A stretch of 64,000 nucleotides of DNA, taken from the NCBI GenBank assembly GCA_964654945.1, contig CAZZLN010000001.1, forward strand, positions 62,001 to 126,000, in the 5' to 3' direction. Origin of the DNA: HGM11788 sp964654945 (GTDB lineage Bacteria; Bacillota; Clostridia; Lachnospirales; CAG-274). Under the pieces are notes generated by a model that had not been told where the DNA came from, did no database searches, and saw nothing but the letters and a program-made list of their open reading frames with translations. The position numbers were made by a program, and so were the translations under genes. How positions within the stretch are numbered: the stretch's first letter is position 1; each line of letters opens with the position of its first letter. Below are positions 35,655 to 45,468 of the stretch, piece by piece.

Positions 35655-36851
35655 ATGAAATATATAATTAAGGGAGGAAATGAGCTAAACGGCGAAATAA
35701 ACATAAGCGGAGCTAAAAATTCTGTACTTCCTATACTGGCATCATCGATACTTATGCCTGAGTGCCATATTGAAAATATACCAAATTTAACTGATGTTGA
35801 ATGTACCTATGACATATTAAAGCATATTAAAAATTCAAACTCAATACCTTTTGAGCTTTCAAATAAAATGCGTTCTTCTGTACTTTTTATGGGTGCTATG
35901 TTAGGAGCAAGAGGCGAGGCTGAAATTTATTACCCGGGAGGCTGTCAGATTGGAAAAAGGCCTGTGGATTTGCATATATCAGCTTTGAAAAAAATGGGTG
36001 CAGAAATAAAAATAAAAGAAAATAAAATTACTGCTAAGGCGAAAAAACTGTATGGCTGCAATATAAAGCTGCCTTATGTAAGTGTAGGGGCAACAGAAAA
36101 TATTATTCTTGCAGGTGTTAAAGCAGATGGCATAACTATAATTGAAAATGCAGCAACAGAGCCTGAAATAATTGATTTAACTGATTTTTTGAATAAGTGC
36201 GGTGCCCATATAAAAATTAAGGGAAGAAAAATATATGTAAAGGGTGTCAGTAAATTATATTCAGCTAATCACAGAATAATCCCTGACAGAATAGAAGGGA
36301 TAACCTATATTTGTGCCGGTGCGATAACAGGCGGAGAGCTGTTTTTAAACAATATAAGCTCACAATATATTAAAATACCTCTTAATATTTTAAGGGCAAC
36401 AGGTATAATAATAAAAGAAAGTGAAAAAGGATTATACATTGATTCCCCTAAAAAATTAAAGTCAATAAGCCATTTTGAAACTAATGTTTATCCCGGAGTG
36501 CCAACCGATATACAGCCTCAGCTGTGTTCACTTTTATCTGTAGCAAAAGGCAGTACGGCTATAAAAGAAAATATATTTACTAACAGAATATCTCATACTG
36601 ATGAGCTTATAAAAATGGGAGCTGATATAAATAAAATAAATAACAATAAATATATAATACATGGTGTGGATAATCTTAATGGCAGTATGCTGTATGCCCA
36701 TGATTTAAGAGGAGGAGCTGCTCTTGTGATTGCAGCATTAAAAGCAGAGGGCTTATCGGTAGTAGATAATATCAGCCATATTAAAAGAGGGTATGAAAAT
36801 ATGCACGAAAAGCTTTCAAAAGTTGGTGCAGAAATAGAGGAGGCATATTAG
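35655..36851 (+). CDS. murA: UDP-N-acetylglucosamine 1-carboxyvinyltransferase
   Basis: First committed step of peptidoglycan synthesis: adds enolpyruvate from PEP to UDP-GlcNAc. Lys21-Asn22 in GAKNSVLP and the catalytic Cys97 in PGGCQIGKRPVD are present, so it should be fosfomycin-sensitive. VSVGATEN, YPGVPTDIQPQ and DLRGGAALV follow in order. At 398 residues it is about 20 shorter than typical MurA, mostly in surface loops. GGGAGG precedes the ATG at good distance. Confidence 0.93.
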   Translation: MKYIIKGGNELNGEINISGAKNSVLPILASSILMPECHIENIPNLTDVECTYDILKHIKNSNSIPFELSNKMRSSVLFMGAMLGARGEAEIYYPGGCQIGKRPVDLHISALKKMGAEIKIKENKITAKAKKLYGCNIKLPYVSVGATENIILAGVKADGITIIENAATEPEIIDLTDFLNKCGAHIKIKGRKIYVKGVSKLYSANHRIIPDRIEGITYICAGAITGGELFLNNISSQYIKIPLNILRATGIIIKESEKGLYIDSPKKLKSISHFETNVYPGVPTDIQPQLCSLLSVAKGSTAIKENIFTNRISHTDELIKMGADINKINNNKYIIHGVDNLNGSMLYAHDLRGGAALVIAALKAEGLSVVDNISHIKRGYENMHEKLSKVGAEIEEAY

Positions 36852-36858
36852 CCTCCTC
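36837..36858. terminator. Possible bidirectional terminator between murA and the lipoprotein gene
   Basis: Perfect 8-bp stem GAGGAGGC/GCCTCCTC (36837-36844 with 36851-36858) around a 6-base loop, overlapping the murA stop codon. It lacks a proper T-tract in either direction, so termination is uncertain. Confidence 0.4.
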
Positions 36859-36869
36859 GTGAAATATAA

Positions 36870-37523
36870 TTATGAAGCCTTATTTTGAAGTGACAGTTCA
36901 AGCTCATCAAGTTCATCAGAATAATCAAAACCTGAATCAGACATAATTGAAGTAGTATTTGTATTTAAAAATATTTCAACATTAGTACCAAGACCATCTT
37001 CAATTTCTGTTAAAAGAGCTATATCATCATCAGTAACAACATCATTATTATCATAAATAAGCTTTCGGCAATTATTTAATCTCGAATAAGAATTTATGAG
37101 TTTAAGAGCAGTATCGGTGTATATCTTTTCTTCATTGGTATTTATCATGGCTTTCCAGTTTGCACCAATTTTAACACTATCTGCATTAGCAGTGGAATTA
37201 CAAGTATTTCTGACTGCTGAGCTTACATCAACAAAAATAGAATTGCTGACATTGTCAACAGGTGACGGCTTATCTATTTCATCCGGCTGAACCTGTGGAC
37301 TTTCTGTATTTTTATCATTATTTAAGTCTGCAATCGTAGTATCAACAGATGAAATTTCTTCTATTGTTTCATTTTCTTCATCTGAATATTCATCTGAATA
37401 TTCATCATAATTTTCTTCTGCCGACAAGTTTTCTGTTGTGGATGTTGATTCTACATCATCAATATTATTTCCACAGCCTGCAAGCATAAAAGCCATAATA
37501 GCCAATATCATAAACTTTTTCAT
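36870..37523 (-). CDS. Predicted lipoprotein of unknown function
   Basis: A 217-residue protein with a lipoprotein signal peptide and lipobox LAGC (Cys17). An acidic Glu/Asp/Ser/Tyr-rich low-complexity stretch follows (about 25-80, with a repeated DEYSDE unit), then a helical domain. I do not recognise the domain. It is the last gene of the long proline-cobalamin operon, one base after cbiJET. A role in cobalamin or cobalt handling would be a guess from position. Confidence 0.7.
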   Translation of the reverse strand: MKKFMILAIMAFMLAGCGNNIDDVESTSTTENLSAEENYDEYSDEYSDEENETIEEISSVDTTIADLNNDKNTESPQVQPDEIDKPSPVDNVSNSIFVDVSSAVRNTCNSTANADSVKIGANWKAMINTNEEKIYTDTALKLINSYSRLNNCRKLIYDNNDVVTDDDIALLTEIEDGLGTNVEIFLNTNTTSIMSDSGFDYSDELDELELSLQNKAS

Positions 37524-37524
37524 T

Positions 37525-39456
37525 TTATCTGCCCCTTTTTCTTCTGCATTTTATTATATAAACAGGGTTTTCACCAATCATCATAGTAATATCAGCAAGC
37601 TTTTTACCCCTTGATATTAATACTTGTTTTATATTATACTCTAAATTGTATAATTTTGCAAGCTCAATCATTTTAACTGCATTTTCAATCGCAATAGCAG
37701 TCATAACAATAGTATCGGTATCCTTATTAACAAGTATTTTTATTATATCCTCAAGCTGTCCCTTTGAGCCTCCTATAAAGGCAGCGTCAGCCTTTGGAAG
37801 TGACGGAAGAATATCAACGGCATAGCTATGTATAATTTCCATATTTTCTATACCAAATTTTTCTCTGTTTCTTGCAATAAGCTCAACTGCATTTTCATTA
37901 CTTTCTATTGAGTAAATTTTTCCGTTTTCTGCAAGTCTTGAACACTCAACACTTACAGAGCCTGTCCCTGCACCAATATCATATATAACAGAATTTTCTT
38001 TTATGCCAAGGGCTGTTACAACAAGGGTTCGCACCTCAGATTTTGTCATTGGAACAGAACCTCTTATAAATTCATCATCATCAATTCCTATTTCAAAAGA
38101 CTTCCCATAGTCCGGATTTTCAATATACATAATTGTAACAGTATCAAATTCCATATTTATAAAATCAGACGGATAGCCTGCAAATATTTTTTCATCAGAA
38201 TAAGAAAGCCTTTCTCCTACACATATATGCACATATTCAAGAGCACCTTTAATAAGCCTTTGGCATATTTCAGCTACATTGCCTGATGTCAGAACAAAAA
38301 CAGATTTGTTGTTTCTTATCTGTGCCGCTATATCTGTTTCTTTTCCATGAAAACTTACAACCTTTGAATTTGCCCAACTTATACCAAGTTTTGACGCAAG
38401 ATATGTAACAGATGATATTCCCTGAATAACGTTTACATTATAGTTTTCAAGAAGTTTTGAAAGTCCTATTGCCCCGCTGTGTATACAAACATCGCCTGAA
38501 AAAAGCACTGCAATTTTGTTATAAACACTTTTATCTATAATTTCCTTTATTTTTTCTGCTTTATATTCGCAATAGATTTCTTTTTCATTTGTATCAACTG
38601 CTGCAAGCATTCTTTCAGCACCGATAATGACCTCTGCTCTTTGTATATGTCTGCAGGCTTCAACAGTCATAGTATCGGGATTTCCAAGACCTATTCCTAT
38701 AATATCAATATGTTTTTCCCCCATAGCCTTTTCAATTATATTATATACTTCAGATGCCTTGTAGCCATCCTCAGCAGGTCTTTTTATAACAATCATTGCT
38801 GCGTTACAGCTCTGACAGGCATAGTATTTTTCATTAAGTCCTCCGGCAGTTCCTGATTCCTTTGAAATAAGATATTTTATACCGTATTTATTTATATGCT
38901 TAATATTATCCTTGGTTGAAAAAGGTCCCTGTTCAGCAATTATATTATTCTCTGAAAATCCAAGCTCAACAGCTTTTTTTATATTTTCCTTTTCGGGCAG
39001 CATTCTTATAATACATCTGTTTTTGTAGTCCTTTATTGCTGTATACTTTTCAAGGTCTTTAGAACCTGTTGTAATAAGCACATTGCCTCTGCTTCTGTTT
39101 ACTGTTGCAACAGCTCTGTCGATATTCTCAACATATATTGCCTTAACCTTTGGAAGTTCTTCTCTTAAAAGACGAACATATTTATCTCCGGAGGCTTTTT
39201 TTAAATTTTTGCTTATTTCTGTGGCATAAGGATGGGTTGCATCCACAACAAGAAAAGGTTCAAGCCTTTTTATTTCTGCTGCTATCTCCTCAGTATCAAG
39301 TTTGCCGCTGTGTATATTAATATTTCTGCTTTCAGGCAAAAGCTCTCCGCCATAATCTGTAGCAGTGTACACATCAATTATAATATTTTTTTCTGCATAT
39401 TTTTCGCAAAGCTCTCTACCCTCTGTAGTGCCTGCAAAAAGCATAATATTTATCAT
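37525..39456 (-). CDS. cbiJ-cbiET: Fused cobalt-precorrin-6A reductase and precorrin-6B/7 methyltransferase-decarboxylase (CbiJ-CbiE-CbiT)
   Basis: A 643-residue three-domain protein in the anaerobic B12 pathway. Residues 1 to about 245 are CbiJ (CobK): FAGTTEGREL and VDATHPYA bind NADPH and substrate. About 250-440 are CbiE, a tetrapyrrole methylase (IGIGLGNPDTMT, LFSGDVCIHSGA). About 455-640 are CbiT, a class I methyltransferase (MTKSEVR, YDIGAGTGSVSVE). CbiE-CbiT fusions (CobL) are common; having CbiJ in the same chain links three consecutive or near-consecutive activities. The start overlaps cbiH (ATGA). Confidence 0.92.
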   Translation of the reverse strand: MINIMLFAGTTEGRELCEKYAEKNIIIDVYTATDYGGELLPESRNINIHSGKLDTEEIAAEIKRLEPFLVVDATHPYATEISKNLKKASGDKYVRLLREELPKVKAIYVENIDRAVATVNRSRGNVLITTGSKDLEKYTAIKDYKNRCIIRMLPEKENIKKAVELGFSENNIIAEQGPFSTKDNIKHINKYGIKYLISKESGTAGGLNEKYYACQSCNAAMIVIKRPAEDGYKASEVYNIIEKAMGEKHIDIIGIGLGNPDTMTVEACRHIQRAEVIIGAERMLAAVDTNEKEIYCEYKAEKIKEIIDKSVYNKIAVLFSGDVCIHSGAIGLSKLLENYNVNVIQGISSVTYLASKLGISWANSKVVSFHGKETDIAAQIRNNKSVFVLTSGNVAEICQRLIKGALEYVHICVGERLSYSDEKIFAGYPSDFINMEFDTVTIMYIENPDYGKSFEIGIDDDEFIRGSVPMTKSEVRTLVVTALGIKENSVIYDIGAGTGSVSVECSRLAENGKIYSIESNENAVELIARNREKFGIENMEIIHSYAVDILPSLPKADAAFIGGSKGQLEDIIKILVNKDTDTIVMTAIAIENAVKMIELAKLYNLEYNIKQVLISRGKKLADITMMIGENPVYIIKCRRKRGR

Positions 39457-40172
39457 AAATCATAACCCCTTGGTGTTACCATTTTCCCTTTTATATTAAG
39501 GGTTTTGCTATTGCCAATAAAAACTGTTGTAAACATATCTGTTTCTGTATTTCTTAATTTTTCAAGAGTTGTAACAAAAAAATGTTCTCCCTCTCTGCCT
39601 ATATTCCGAACATAACCGCATACTGTATTTTCTGACTTATATTTAAGCATTATGTCACAGGCATTTTTTAAATAATCCTTTCTTTTTCTGCTTGACGGAT
39701 TATAAATAACAATTACCATATCAGCCATTGAACAGGCTTCTATTCTTTTAATAATAAGCTCATAGTCAGTTAATAAATCACTTAAACTGATTACGGCAAA
39801 ATCATGGTTAATAGGGGCACCAATCAACGCTCCTCCGCTTATTGCAGCAGTTATTCCCGGAACAACCTCAATTTCAATATTATTGTTTTCACAAAGCTGA
39901 AAAAGAAGTCCTGCCATACCATATATACCGCTGTCACCACTGCATATTACCGCAACCTCAAATCCCTGTTCAGCCTTTTTAACGGCATATGCACATCTGT
40001 CAACTTCTTTTTTCATAGCTGTAGAATAATACTCACAATGAGTAAAATCATTTTTAATAAGGTCTACATAAACACTATATCCAACAACTAAATCGCATTT
40101 TTCAATAACTTCTATTGCCCGGGGTGTCATTGTAGCCTTTCCCCCTGCACCAAGTCCTACTGCATATAACAT
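39453..40172 (-). CDS. cbiH: Cobalt-precorrin-3B C17-methyltransferase
   Basis: SAM-dependent methylase that drives ring contraction in the corrin pathway. The 239 residues begin YAVGLGAGGKATMTPRA, with SGDSGIYGMAGL and EVVPGITAA, the CbiH/CobJ form of the tetrapyrrole methylase fold. NPSSRKRKDYL in the second half is also typical. It ends inside the start of cbiJET and follows cbiG by 12 bases. Confidence 0.93.
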   Translation of the reverse strand: MLYAVGLGAGGKATMTPRAIEVIEKCDLVVGYSVYVDLIKNDFTHCEYYSTAMKKEVDRCAYAVKKAEQGFEVAVICSGDSGIYGMAGLLFQLCENNNIEIEVVPGITAAISGGALIGAPINHDFAVISLSDLLTDYELIIKRIEACSMADMVIVIYNPSSRKRKDYLKNACDIMLKYKSENTVCGYVRNIGREGEHFFVTTLEKLRNTETDMFTTVFIGNSKTLNIKGKMVTPRGYDL

Positions 40173-40184
40173 AAAATTCCTCTT

Positions 40185-41162
40185 TTACAATTTAGCAACT
40201 GCTAAAGTTACTCCGTCAAAAATCTGTTTTTTAACAATCAGCTTACCGCCATTTGAAAGAGCTGCTCTTTCACAAACACAATCAAGTCCTGTTTTTTCTT
40301 TTACAAATTCAGAATAAGAAAATTCACCCTGTATCTGTTCAAGATAATCGGCTGAATATGCAGCAAAATTAACTCTAAGCTCATCAGCAAGCTTTATAAT
40401 TCCAAATTCATTTGCCTTTATACTAATGCTTGCAATCATTTTTATGGAATCCATATTAATATTTTCTCTTTTAAAAAGCTCCGTAACTGCATTATGTATT
40501 TTTTCATAAGGTGTATTATGCTTGCAGCCTATACCAAGCACAAGACATTTTTCAGCAAGTGTAAGTGTCTTTTTAAAAGGCTTTTCAAGAGTGCAGCCAA
40601 CATACACTCCAATATCTGCATTAGTATTGCTGCTAAGTCCGTCAGGGCATTCAAGACTGCCTTTGTAGCCGACTTCATCGCCATTTACAACAGCAGCAGA
40701 TATTAATTTTGCCATTTTCATATCCTTTAAAACAAGCCTGTGTTCCTTTGCCCAAACATCAACAGAAAATCTGTTAAGAACATCTGTTGCAGCGGTAATA
40801 ACAGGAATGCCGTCAGTGAGCTTAGCAATATTTTTTGCAATTTCATTTGCCCCGCCAATATGACCTGATAAAAGGGAAATTGCAAATTTTCCAAGTTCAT
40901 CGCATACAATAATTGCAGGGTCTTTTGCTTTATTTGATACAAAAGGTGCAATTGACCTTACGGCTATTCCACATGCCGAAATAAAAACAATAGCATCATA
41001 ATTTATCCAACATTCTTCAATTATTTCACCTATATTTTTAAATGAAGTATGCCTGTTATTTGCATATTTATAATACGCAAATATATCACCAATATTTAAT
41101 TTTTCAGCCAGCTTTACACCATTATTTGTAAAAGCTATTACACAGGATTTTGTATTTTTCAT
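40185..41162 (-). CDS. cbiG: Cobalt-precorrin-5A hydrolase
   Basis: Opens the delta-lactone of cobalt-precorrin-5A and releases acetaldehyde in the anaerobic pathway. The 325 residues have the N-terminal AFTNNGVKLAEKL and SACGIAVRSIAPF, the central LLSGHIGGANE (CbiG N domain), and the C-terminal domain beginning LVLGIGCKHNTPYE. Presence of CbiG and CbiD marks the oxygen-independent route. Confidence 0.94.
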   Translation of the reverse strand: MKNTKSCVIAFTNNGVKLAEKLNIGDIFAYYKYANNRHTSFKNIGEIIEECWINYDAIVFISACGIAVRSIAPFVSNKAKDPAIIVCDELGKFAISLLSGHIGGANEIAKNIAKLTDGIPVITAATDVLNRFSVDVWAKEHRLVLKDMKMAKLISAAVVNGDEVGYKGSLECPDGLSSNTNADIGVYVGCTLEKPFKKTLTLAEKCLVLGIGCKHNTPYEKIHNAVTELFKRENINMDSIKMIASISIKANEFGIIKLADELRVNFAAYSADYLEQIQGEFSYSEFVKEKTGLDCVCERAALSNGGKLIVKKQIFDGVTLAVAKL

Positions 41163-41171
41163 ATACTCACC

Positions 41172-41912
41172 CTATTTTCTATACTCGGTTTTGAAATTTT
41201 TATCATATAATTTTGAAAGTTCATAATCACAGTCAAGTACATTTCCTACAACGATAAGTGCAGTTTTTGTGATATTATTTTTACACGCTGTTTCATTAAG
41301 CTTATTAAGGCTGCATCTGAATACCTTTTCATCATTCCATGTGGCTTTATAAACTATGGCGCAGGGAGTGTTTTCTGAATATCCTCCCTCAATAAGCTCA
41401 TTTTGTAATTTATCAGTACAAGAGGCACTTAAAAATATAACCATAGTTGCATTATGGGCCGCAAATGAACCTATGCTTTCTTTTTCGGGCATTTTTGTTC
41501 TGCCTTCTGCTCTTGTTATAATAACACTCTGTGATACACCGGGAAGTGTGTATTCAGTTTTTAAAGCTGATGCTGCACCGCAAAAGCTGCTTACTCCGGG
41601 GCAGTATTCATATTTTATTTCAAGCTTATCCAGAATATCCATCTGCTCCTTTATTGCTCCATATATACATGGGTCACCTGTGTGAAGTCTTATAATTTCA
41701 AGCTCTCTATTATCTCTGTAAATTTGTGCAACCTCTTCTAAATTCATATATGCACTGTTATAAATTTTACAATCAGCCTTACAGTAATCTAAAAGCTCTT
41801 TATTTACAAGAGAGCCTGCATATATTACAATATCTGCTTTTTTAAGAAGTCTTACACCTCTGACTGTAATTAAATCTGCTGCACCGCTGCCTGCACCTAC
41901 AAAATAAACCAT
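41172..41912 (-). CDS. cbiF: Cobalt-precorrin-4 C11-methyltransferase
   Basis: Tetrapyrrole methylase acting at C11. The 246 residues start VYFVGAGSGAADLITVRG and contain RLHTGDPCIYGA, YEYCPGVSSFCGAA and PGVSQSVIITRAEGRT, all close to the CbiF/CobM signature. It lies one base after cbiD and ten before cbiG. Confidence 0.94.
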   Translation of the reverse strand: MVYFVGAGSGAADLITVRGVRLLKKADIVIYAGSLVNKELLDYCKADCKIYNSAYMNLEEVAQIYRDNRELEIIRLHTGDPCIYGAIKEQMDILDKLEIKYEYCPGVSSFCGAASALKTEYTLPGVSQSVIITRAEGRTKMPEKESIGSFAAHNATMVIFLSASCTDKLQNELIEGGYSENTPCAIVYKATWNDEKVFRCSLNKLNETACKNNITKTALIVVGNVLDCDYELSKLYDKNFKTEYRK

Positions 41913-41913
41913 A

Positions 41914-42996
41914 CTATTTATATTTCTCCATATCTGTATTACTCATACAGAGTATTCCGTATTTATTTGAAAACACTACCGTTCCGATTTCCATAATATC
42001 AGCTCTCAGCTTCGTATAATAATCAATTCTTTTTATAAGCTGATCTGTTATATCTTTTATTATACCATTTTTTAATAATAAATCAACTGCTTCATCAGTT
42101 GTAATACAATTTAAAATCTGACACAAAATTTCATAATTTACCTTTGCCCTCATACCGCAGGCAGCCAAAATTTCCATACGGCAATCAGCTGTTTTTGAAT
42201 GAGTATTCATAATGCCTCCTCCAAGCTTAACCATTTTGCCTAAATGCCCTACAATAAGCAAACCCTTTATTCCCTTTGATTTTGCAATATCAATAGTTTC
42301 TCCTATATAATTACTCATCATAACTATTCTATCCTTATTTATACCAAGCTTTTCTGCTGCAAAATCAGCTCCGTAATTTCCCGGAACCCCTACAATATAA
42401 TCATATTTTTTAGACACAACATTAATTTGTGCAGCAATAGTATCAATAAGTGCCTTTTCACTCATAGGCTCTACTATACCTGAAGTGCCTAAAACAGATA
42501 TACCGTCAACTATGCCAAGTCTTGGATTAAAAGTTTTTTTTGCAATAACTTCTCCCCCCGGAGCAAAAATTTTAACATTTATTCCTCCATTGTAATCATA
42601 AAAATTACATACTTCTTTTATATTGTCGGCTATTGATTTTCTTGGCACTGAATTTATAGCATATTCACCGACAGGCCGGTCAAGTCCATCTCTTGTTACC
42701 TTTCCTATACCCTTTCCTCCTGTTATATTTATACCTTTATCACAAAGAGATACCTTTGAATAAATATAAATTCCATTTGTAATATCAGGATCATCGCCGC
42801 TGTCTTTTTTTACCGAACAAATTATATAATCCCTATTTATTTCAATATTTTCTATTTTAAGATTAAGTGTTTCACCCTTTGGAAGAAATACATTAATATT
42901 ATCAATTTTTATACCGCTGATAAGCATCATTGCTGCCGCCTTTGATGCAGCTGCAGCACAGGTTCCTGTTGTATATCCTTTTCTCAATTCAGACAT
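41914..42996 (-). CDS. cbiD: Cobalt-precorrin-5B C1-methyltransferase
   Basis: Methylates C1 in the anaerobic pathway. The 360 residues open with RKGYTTGTCAAAASKAA and contain KKDSGDDPDITNG, GGKGIGKVTRDGL, GTSGIVEPMS and LLIVGHLGKMVKLGGG, all family signatures. It overlaps sfsA by 13 bases, so translation is probably coupled even though the functions differ. Confidence 0.95.
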   Translation of the reverse strand: MSELRKGYTTGTCAAAASKAAAMMLISGIKIDNINVFLPKGETLNLKIENIEINRDYIICSVKKDSGDDPDITNGIYIYSKVSLCDKGINITGGKGIGKVTRDGLDRPVGEYAINSVPRKSIADNIKEVCNFYDYNGGINVKIFAPGGEVIAKKTFNPRLGIVDGISVLGTSGIVEPMSEKALIDTIAAQINVVSKKYDYIVGVPGNYGADFAAEKLGINKDRIVMMSNYIGETIDIAKSKGIKGLLIVGHLGKMVKLGGGIMNTHSKTADCRMEILAACGMRAKVNYEILCQILNCITTDEAVDLLLKNGIIKDITDQLIKRIDYYTKLRADIMEIGTVVFSNKYGILCMSNTDMEKYK

Positions 42997-43661
42997 ATTT
43001 TTACCCTTTCATCAAGCTCTAAGCTATCTTCTGTTACAACACAATCATAGGCTAAAATATTAACACCGTTTTTATAAGCCAATCTAAGTTTATCAGCAAA
43101 TTCCTTGTGGTTTTTATCATTAGGCACAAAATGCTTAATACCTTTCATTTGTACAACAAATATCACATAAGCATTATATCCCATTTTAACAGCCTCCATA
43201 AGCTCTGACAAATGTTTAACAGCTCTTTCGCTTGGAGCATCGGGAAAGCTGACAACTCCGTTATTTTCAAGAGTTACACCCTTAACCTCTATAAATGATT
43301 TTTCATCTCCCTGCTCCATATAAAAGTCAAAACGGGAGCTTAAAAATTTATACTCCCGCTTTAAATAAGTAACATTATCAAAAATTTTATTTATACTCTC
43401 CTCAACAACTTTATTGGGAGCCTGAGAGTCCATATTGACAAGCATATTTCCTTTTTCAACTGTTATAAGAGAAAATTTTGTTTTTCTTAAAGGATTATTA
43501 TTTTTTTCAATATAAACCTTAGCATTTGGCACAAGAAGCTCTTTGCATCTGCCTGTATTTTTAACATGGCATATTTCTTCTTTTCCATAAATATTTACTT
43601 TTGCTATAAACCGATTTTCTCTTACAACAAATTCACCCTTAACTATGTTACTGTATTTCAT
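42984..43661 (-). CDS. sfsA: SfsA family protein (sugar fermentation stimulation)
   Basis: A 225-residue member of the SfsA family. CHVKNTGRCKELL and FIEVKGVTLE, the latter a restriction-enzyme-like nuclease core with Glu and Lys, are conserved. FPDAPSERAVKHL follows. Members are named from an E. coli effect on maltose genes; structural work suggests a DNA-binding nuclease fold, and the real role is unclear. It is embedded between proA and cbiD in one transcript. Confidence 0.9.
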   Translation of the reverse strand: MKYSNIVKGEFVVRENRFIAKVNIYGKEEICHVKNTGRCKELLVPNAKVYIEKNNNPLRKTKFSLITVEKGNMLVNMDSQAPNKVVEESINKIFDNVTYLKREYKFLSSRFDFYMEQGDEKSFIEVKGVTLENNGVVSFPDAPSERAVKHLSELMEAVKMGYNAYVIFVVQMKGIKHFVPNDKNHKEFADKLRLAYKNGVNILAYDCVVTEDSLELDERVKICLN

Positions 43662-43671
43662 ATAAACCTCA

Positions 43672-44919
43672 TTAATTTCTTATGTGACCGTTTCCATAAA
43701 TAATATATTTACTTGTAGTAAGCTCTTTAAGTCCCATAGGTCCTCTTGCGTGAAGCTTTTGTGTGCTGATGCCTATTTCAGCACCAAACCCAAATTCATT
43801 ACCATCTGTAAATCTTGTAGAAGCATTTACATAAACTGCTGCTGAGTCCACTTCATTTAAGAATTTCTGTGTATTAGTATAATTTTCACTTACGATTGAT
43901 TCAGAATGACCTGTTGAATATTTTGCAATATGACAAATAGCTTCATCAATATTTTCAACAACCTTCACAGCAAGAATATAATCTAAATATTCTGTTGCCC
44001 AATCCTCCTCTGTTGCTTCGATAACATCAGGAACAATTTTCTTTACGGCTTTATCTCCTCTTATTTCAACATTTTTTTCTCTAAGAGCCTTTACTGCCAT
44101 TGGTATAAATTTTTCTGCAATATTTTTATGTACAAGCAGAGTTTCGGCAGCATTACATACACCCGGTCTTTGAGCCTTTGCGTTTACGATAATATTAACT
44201 GCATTATCAAGCTTTGCACTTTCGTCAACAAAAACGTGGCAGTTTCCTACCCCTGTTTCAATTACAGGCACAGTTGAGTTCTGCACAACCGACTGTATAA
44301 GTCCTGCACCGCCTCTTGGAATAAGCACATCAATATATCCGTTCATTTTCATCATCTTTGTTGCTGTTTCTCTTGAAGTGTCCTCAATAAGCTGAACTAT
44401 ATTCTCATCAATATTCATTTTTGAAACAGCCTTTTTAAAAACATTTATAATTTCCTTATTTGAATTAATTGCTTCTTTTCCGCCTCTTAAAATAACGGCA
44501 CTTCCTGCTTTTAAACAAAGTCCGAAAGCATCAGAGGTTACATTTGGCCTTGCTTCATATATTATACCGATAACACCCATTGGAACTCTTTTTTGACCTA
44601 CAATAAGTCCGTTTGGGAGAGTTCTCATATTTATCATTTCTCCAATAGGGTCCGGCAGTTTTGCAATTTGTTCAAGTCCGTCAGCCATACTGTCTATTCT
44701 GCCATAATCAAGCTTTAGTCTGTCAATAATAGAAGGCTTTACACCATTTGCTTTTGCATTTTCAACATCAATAAAATTAGCCTTTACTATATCTTCAAAA
44801 TTATCTCTGAGAGCCTTTGCCCCTAAATTTAAAAGCTGATTTTTTTCAATTGTTGTAAGCTTTGCAGCATTTCTTTTTGCAACAAGAGCAAGCTCGCCTA
44901 TTTCTTTTAATGTTTTCAT
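43672..44919 (-). CDS. proA: Gamma-glutamyl phosphate reductase
   Basis: Second step of proline synthesis, reducing glutamyl-5-phosphate with NADPH. The 415-residue aldehyde-dehydrogenase-fold protein carries RVPMGVIGIIYEARPNV (location about 108-124), LIPRGGAGLIQ, the catalytic cysteine in RPGVCNAAETLL and GFGAEIGISTQKLHARGPMGL near the C-terminus. It overlaps the folate gene by four bases (ATGA). Confidence 0.96.
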   Translation of the reverse strand: MKTLKEIGELALVAKRNAAKLTTIEKNQLLNLGAKALRDNFEDIVKANFIDVENAKANGVKPSIIDRLKLDYGRIDSMADGLEQIAKLPDPIGEMINMRTLPNGLIVGQKRVPMGVIGIIYEARPNVTSDAFGLCLKAGSAVILRGGKEAINSNKEIINVFKKAVSKMNIDENIVQLIEDTSRETATKMMKMNGYIDVLIPRGGAGLIQSVVQNSTVPVIETGVGNCHVFVDESAKLDNAVNIIVNAKAQRPGVCNAAETLLVHKNIAEKFIPMAVKALREKNVEIRGDKAVKKIVPDVIEATEEDWATEYLDYILAVKVVENIDEAICHIAKYSTGHSESIVSENYTNTQKFLNEVDSAAVYVNASTRFTDGNEFGFGAEIGISTQKLHARGPMGLKELTTSKYIIYGNGHIRN

Positions 44920-45467
44920 TTAATTATCCTCCTATCTGTTATTAAAATATCAATTTTAATGTCATTTCTTTCTGCAGGAATATAATCTGTTATCTGAAAA
45001 TCAAAGCATAAGCCAATAGAAGCCATATATTTATTTTCAGATAAATATTTGTCATAATAGCCTCCTCCATAGCCAAGTCTGTTTCCTTTATAATCAAATG
45101 CAAGTCCCGGTGTGACTATAATAGTATCTATATCTGATTTTACTATGTTTTCTATATTATACACAGGCTCAAATATACCTGTTTTATTTTTTACAAGCTC
45201 TGAAAGTGATGTTATTTTTATAAAAACCATTTCATGAGGCTTCTCTGTCATATAAGGCAGAGCAACAGTTTTATTATCATTTAATGCCTTTTTTATAATA
45301 TATTCTGTTTTAATTTCAGAACCAAAATTTAGAAATATAAAAAGACTTTTACAGTTTTTGTATTCTTCTGATTTTATAAAATTTTCTGCGGCAGCCTTTG
45401 ATGAGGTTTCACTTTTACAAAAACTGTTTCTTAAAGCCTTATACCTTTTTCTTATTTCATTTTTCAT
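44916..45467 (-). CDS. 5-formyltetrahydrofolate cyclo-ligase
   Basis: Returns 5-formyl-THF to the folate pool as 5,10-methenyl-THF using ATP. The 183 residues have the N-terminal KNEIRKRYKALRNS, EIKTEYII, and the phosphate-binding LGYGGGYYDKYL and TPGLAFDYKGNRLG blocks that define the MTHFS family. It sits between proB and proA, an unusual insertion into the proBA pair. Confidence 0.93.
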   Translation of the reverse strand: MKNEIRKRYKALRNSFCKSETSSKAAAENFIKSEEYKNCKSLFIFLNFGSEIKTEYIIKKALNDNKTVALPYMTEKPHEMVFIKITSLSELVKNKTGIFEPVYNIENIVKSDIDTIIVTPGLAFDYKGNRLGYGGGYYDKYLSENKYMASIGLCFDFQITDYIPAERNDIKIDILITDRRIIK

Positions 45468-45468
45468 T

